Assembly: GCF_000308855.1 (NCBI RefSeq)
Contig: NZ_BAGM01000085.1
Location: 1 to 39,337 of the forward strand
Source: Nocardia veterana NBRC 100344
GTDB lineage: Bacteria > Actinomycetota > Actinomycetes > Mycobacteriales > Mycobacteriaceae
DNA: 39,337 nt
Direction of reading: 5' to 3'
Shown here piece by piece: positions 36,668 through 39,337 of this stretch; the stretch's first letter is position 1; each line of letters opens with the position of its first letter. The position numbers and the translations under genes were made by a program. The notes below the pieces were generated by a model, which saw only the letters and a list, made by a program, of their open reading frames with translations, did not search any database and was not told where the DNA came from.

Positions 36668-39337
36668 GCGGCACTCCCCTCATCGCCCCTGCGGGCCGTG
36701 GATTCGGTGAATTCGCTGAAACGCTGGTTGGTTTCGTGGATCCCGCTCTCCTTCTCCGACGCCGTGAACTCCATCTGGAACGGAATTCCCGGGCGCCGGT
36801 CCTCGCCGATCTTGAGCAGGAACTTTCCGGTACCGGGCGCCGGTGGGCGGGCCTGGCCCGGTTTGAGCGCCTCGCCGGTCAGCGCCTGCGGCGCCGACCA
36901 GCCGGTGACCATCTCCTCCTCCGCGGCGGTGAACGGGATGGTCGAGTCCAATCGACTGATCTCCTCGGGCGGCAGCGCGCCGAAGATCTTGGCGCGGGCG
37001 CGTTCCAGGAAGCCGAGCGCCTTGGCGATCGCCGCCTCGGACCCCAGCGATTGCAGATCCTTGATGGTGTGGCTGATCATGATCAGCGAGGTCGCCATGC
37101 CACGTTGCAGACGGGTCAGCTCGTCGACCCGGTCCACCATGAAGTCGCCCAGCCCCAGGACCTGCCACAGCTCGTCCATCACGACCTGGAAGTATCGCTG
37201 CGGCCCGAGTTTTCCGTCGGCGAGTACATGCGCCGCCTCCACCGAGGCGAAGCCGTCGGCCCAGCAGGCCAGCATCACCGCGGCCTTCAGCTTCTTGTCA
37301 CCGGTCGGGATGTGCGAGACGTCGATGCACACCGCCACCGCGGACGTGTCGATCGGCGTGGTGGTCTGGCCGTTGAAGACCGCGCCGAACGGCCCCTGGG
37401 TGAGCGCCCGCAAGGACCGGCGCAGGCCCTTGGTGGCCTCGTGATACTCCTCGGGGTTGTCGGCACCGGCGTCGAGCATCAGTTCCTCGCCGCCGCGGAT
37501 CACCACGTCGAGCAGATCCTCCATGATCGGCGGGGATTCCGGCGCGAAGCCGCTGCCCTCGCGGTAGAGGATGCGCAGGGCCGTGGAGATCAGGGTTTCC
37601 TCGTAGTCGCGGACCCGGGCGCCGCGCACCAATTCGACCAGACCGGCGATCAGGGTGACCTGCCGGGCCCGCAATTCCTGGGTCACCTGCAGCTGCAGGG
37701 CGGGGATGTCCGCCAGCATCGGCACGATCGAGCCGAGCACGCCACCGGCCAGCGGATTGAGTTTGCCGTGGCCGTAGCCCAGATCGATCACCTGGCCGCC
37801 GACCAGCTCCACCAGTTTGCGGTAGTCCGGCTTGACGTCGGCGAGGATCAACGGCGTGATGCCCTGCGCCACACCGCCCAGGACGATCCGCCGCACCAGC
37901 GACGATTTGCCGAAACCGTTGAGGCCCAGCACGAACAGGCTGGGCGCGGTGATGAAACTGCCGCGCATGAACCAGTTCATCGGGTCGAAACAGACCGGTG
38001 CGCCAGTGTGCAGATGTGAGCCCAACGGCGTGCCGATCAGCGGGGCGCCGGCGCCGACCGACCACGGCCACAGCCCGGCGACCTGCGCCGTCGTGGCGCG
38101 GTATTCGACAGGCCGGCCGACCACGTTCATCCGGCCGCCGCCGGGACCGATGTAGCCGCGATCGGTCAATTGCGCGGTGCCCCGGTCGAAGCCGTCCTCG
38201 ACCACCGATTCGATGCGGGCCGCGGCGTTGACGCGGCGCAGATCATCGGTGCGGATCCGGAAGGCCGCCCAGGCGGCGCGCAGTCCCGCGCCCTCCCGGG
38301 CGACGGCCTCGAGCCGGGCCCGCTCCGCGTCGTCGAGCAGTGGCGGGCCCTGATTCTTCTTCTTGGCCGGTTTGGTTCGCCGGGCGCGCCGATCGGCCGG
38401 GTCCTCGGTCCGCGCGGCCCGCGAGAGTTGTTCGTAGGAGGCCATTTTCGAGCCGTTGCGATCGCGCAGGGTGCGCTGCCCGCGCCCGCTCCGCCGCGGG
38501 GCGCCGTCGGTACGCCGGCTCGCGCCCCGGGAACCGTAGCTGTCGTAGCCGGGGCGGCGGGAGGGCCGGTCGTAGTCACCGGTCACGGTTCGGCCCGCCC
38601 GAGTCGCGGGGGGAACGTATTCGAATCCGGCCGGCGGGTCGGCCGGGTGGGACGTGCCTTGCGCATGCGAAATCTCTCGATCGTCGGGCCGACTGTCCGG
38701 TCCGCCCCGCCGGCGCGGGCGGCCGACCGAGGGGAGCTCGTGCGCCGATGCGTCGTCGGGGGCGCTCGAATCATCGGAATCGGTATCCCGCGTGCGGGAT
38801 TCGGCGGTGCCGGGCTGCCGAGCCGCGGCCCGCGCGTCCGCTGTGTCGATATCCATGGGGCTCGCCCCGCCGACGGCCGTCGACGATTCGCCGGAGTCCT
38901 CCGACGCATCGGCCGCCGGATCCGCATCGGCCACCACGGATTCCTCGGCCTCGGAACGGCCGTCCACGGGTTGCGCGGAATCTTCCTCGATCCGTTCCGA
39001 ACCGGTTACCGGCCGCTGATCGTCGTGCGGACGGCTCGGCGCACGAACCGCTTTCGAGCGGCTGCGCGTATCGGCGGCCGCCTGGTCCGGGTCCGGATTC
39101 CGGGTGGCGCCCGCGCCGGTGACCGGCGCCGACCGCGCGGAGCTACCCGGTTCCGAATCACGCGGACGACCGGGCGCTGCCGTCGCCGTGTCCTGCGCAC
39201 CGCCGTTGCCGATATTTCGTTCGCGGTTCGGATGCGTGGCAGGGGAATCGGCGTCCGGTCGCCTCGTGTCCTCGACCTCGAGGGCGGGAATCGGGCGGCG
39301 GCGCTCGGAGTCGCGGCGCGGGCCCGCTGCACCGCGG
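36664..39337 (-). CDS. VirB4/TraC-like secretion ATPase, 5' end beyond the window
   Basis: Partial: the frame is open to the window end, at least 890 codons. The first 330 or so visible residues are disordered, at first Asp/Glu/Ser/Pro-rich (39337-38700), then Arg/Gly-rich (38600-38400). The ATPase domain follows: Walker A LGLNGFGKSSLVRR (about 37928-37887), then ILADVKPDYRKLVELVGGQVIDLG, and Walker B VVMDELWQVLG (about 37189-37157), then ATSLIMISHTIKDL. These fit the VirB4/HerA-FtsK class that powers type IV secretion. A GTG at 38967 is one possible start, but the frame upstream keeps a protein-like composition. Its stop TGA overlaps the next gene's start. It is the first visible gene of the operon. 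Confidence 0.85.
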   Translation of the reverse strand, partial: RGAAGPRRDSERRRPIPALEVEDTRRPDADSPATHPNRERNIGNGGAQDTATAAPGRPRDSEPGSSARSAPVTGAGATRNPDPDQAAADTRSRSKAVRAPSRPHDDQRPVTGSERIEEDSAQPVDGRSEAEESVVADADPAADASEDSGESSTAVGGASPMDIDTADARAAARQPGTAESRTRDTDSDDSSAPDDASAHELPSVGRPRRRGGPDSRPDDREISHAQGTSHPADPPAGFEYVPPATRAGRTVTGDYDRPSRRPGYDSYGSRGASRRTDGAPRRSGRGQRTLRDRNGSKMASYEQLSRAARTEDPADRRARRTKPAKKKNQGPPLLDDAERARLEAVAREGAGLRAAWAAFRIRTDDLRRVNAAARIESVVEDGFDRGTAQLTDRGYIGPGGGRMNVVGRPVEYRATTAQVAGLWPWSVGAGAPLIGTPLGSHLHTGAPVCFDPMNWFMRGSFITAPSLFVLGLNGFGKSSLVRRIVLGGVAQGITPLILADVKPDYRKLVELVGGQVIDLGYGHGKLNPLAGGVLGSIVPMLADIPALQLQVTQELRARQVTLIAGLVELVRGARVRDYEETLISTALRILYREGSGFAPESPPIMEDLLDVVIRGGEELMLDAGADNPEEYHEATKGLRRSLRALTQGPFGAVFNGQTTTPIDTSAVAVCIDVSHIPTGDKKLKAAVMLACWADGFASVEAAHVLADGKLGPQRYFQVVMDELWQVLGLGDFMVDRVDELTRLQRGMATSLIMISHTIKDLQSLGSEAAIAKALGFLERARAKIFGALPPEEISRLDSTIPFTAAEEEMVTGWSAPQALTGEALKPGQARPPAPGTGKFLLKIGEDRRPGIPFQMEFTASEKESGIHETNQRFSEFTESTARRGDEGSAA

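Noticed and set aside
31103..39337. A demonstrated integrative conjugative element
   Set aside because: Secretion-type genes are present, but no integrase, relaxase, tRNA, attachment repeat or composition shift is seen, so mobility is not claimed.

Overview
The window is GC-rich actinobacterial DNA. Gene content and order follow the aroB-to-ppiB part of the Mycobacterium tuberculosis chromosome (Rv2538c to Rv2582): aroB, aroE-mltG-ruvX-alaS, a RarA-type AAA ATPase, a Pro/Gly-rich membrane protein, aspS, a YpfJ-type metallopeptidase, an SplB-like radical SAM protein, hisS and ppiB. Actinobacterial LexA- and KstR-type operators, an EspC-like type VII secretion partner and many GTG starts point to a mycolic-acid-containing actinomycete, most likely Nocardia. 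The genus is an inference from memory; no search was run.

Layout. 0-2 kb: aroB converges on a four-helix membrane protein. 2-10.6 kb (minus strand): a tightly packed run of rarA, alaS, ruvX, mltG and aroE, in order of transcription, preceded by a phosphotransferase gene. 10.7-16.4 kb: a Pro/Gly-rich membrane protein, a DUF389 membrane protein, aspS, a zinc metallopeptidase and a secreted protein. 16.4-22.7 kb (minus strand): an NAD-dependent epimerase, an alpha/beta hydrolase, an SOS-controlled radical SAM protein and the two-gene 2-oxoacid:ferredoxin oxidoreductase. 22.8-26.9 kb: an EspC-like/EspA-like pair, an LLM-type F420-dependent oxidoreductase and malate dehydrogenase. 27.1-30.7 kb: a tiny secreted peptide, a membrane protein, hisS and a membrane-anchored cyclophilin.

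31.1-39.3 kb is the accessory part. Where M. tuberculosis has relA next to ppiB, this window has a minus-strand operon that looks like a conjugative or type IV secretion machine. In order of transcription it encodes a VirB4-like ATPase that runs off the window, a small IS3-OrfA-like DNA-binding protein, a three-domain wall hydrolase whose third domain has lost its catalytic residues, a VirB8/lipoprotein-like protein, a VirD4-type coupling ATPase and a DUF4913 protein. Most junctions are 4-base GTGA overlaps, so the set is probably translated as a unit. No relaxase, integrase, tRNA or attachment site is visible here, so whether the locus is mobile is open.

Regulatory reading. Three exact matches to the KstR (sterol catabolism repressor) consensus TNNAACNNGTTNNA and two one-mismatch versions lie upstream of the epimerase, the F420 oxidoreductase and the four-helix membrane protein. 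A perfect SOS box lies just before the radical SAM gene. Several strong hairpins separate transcription units.
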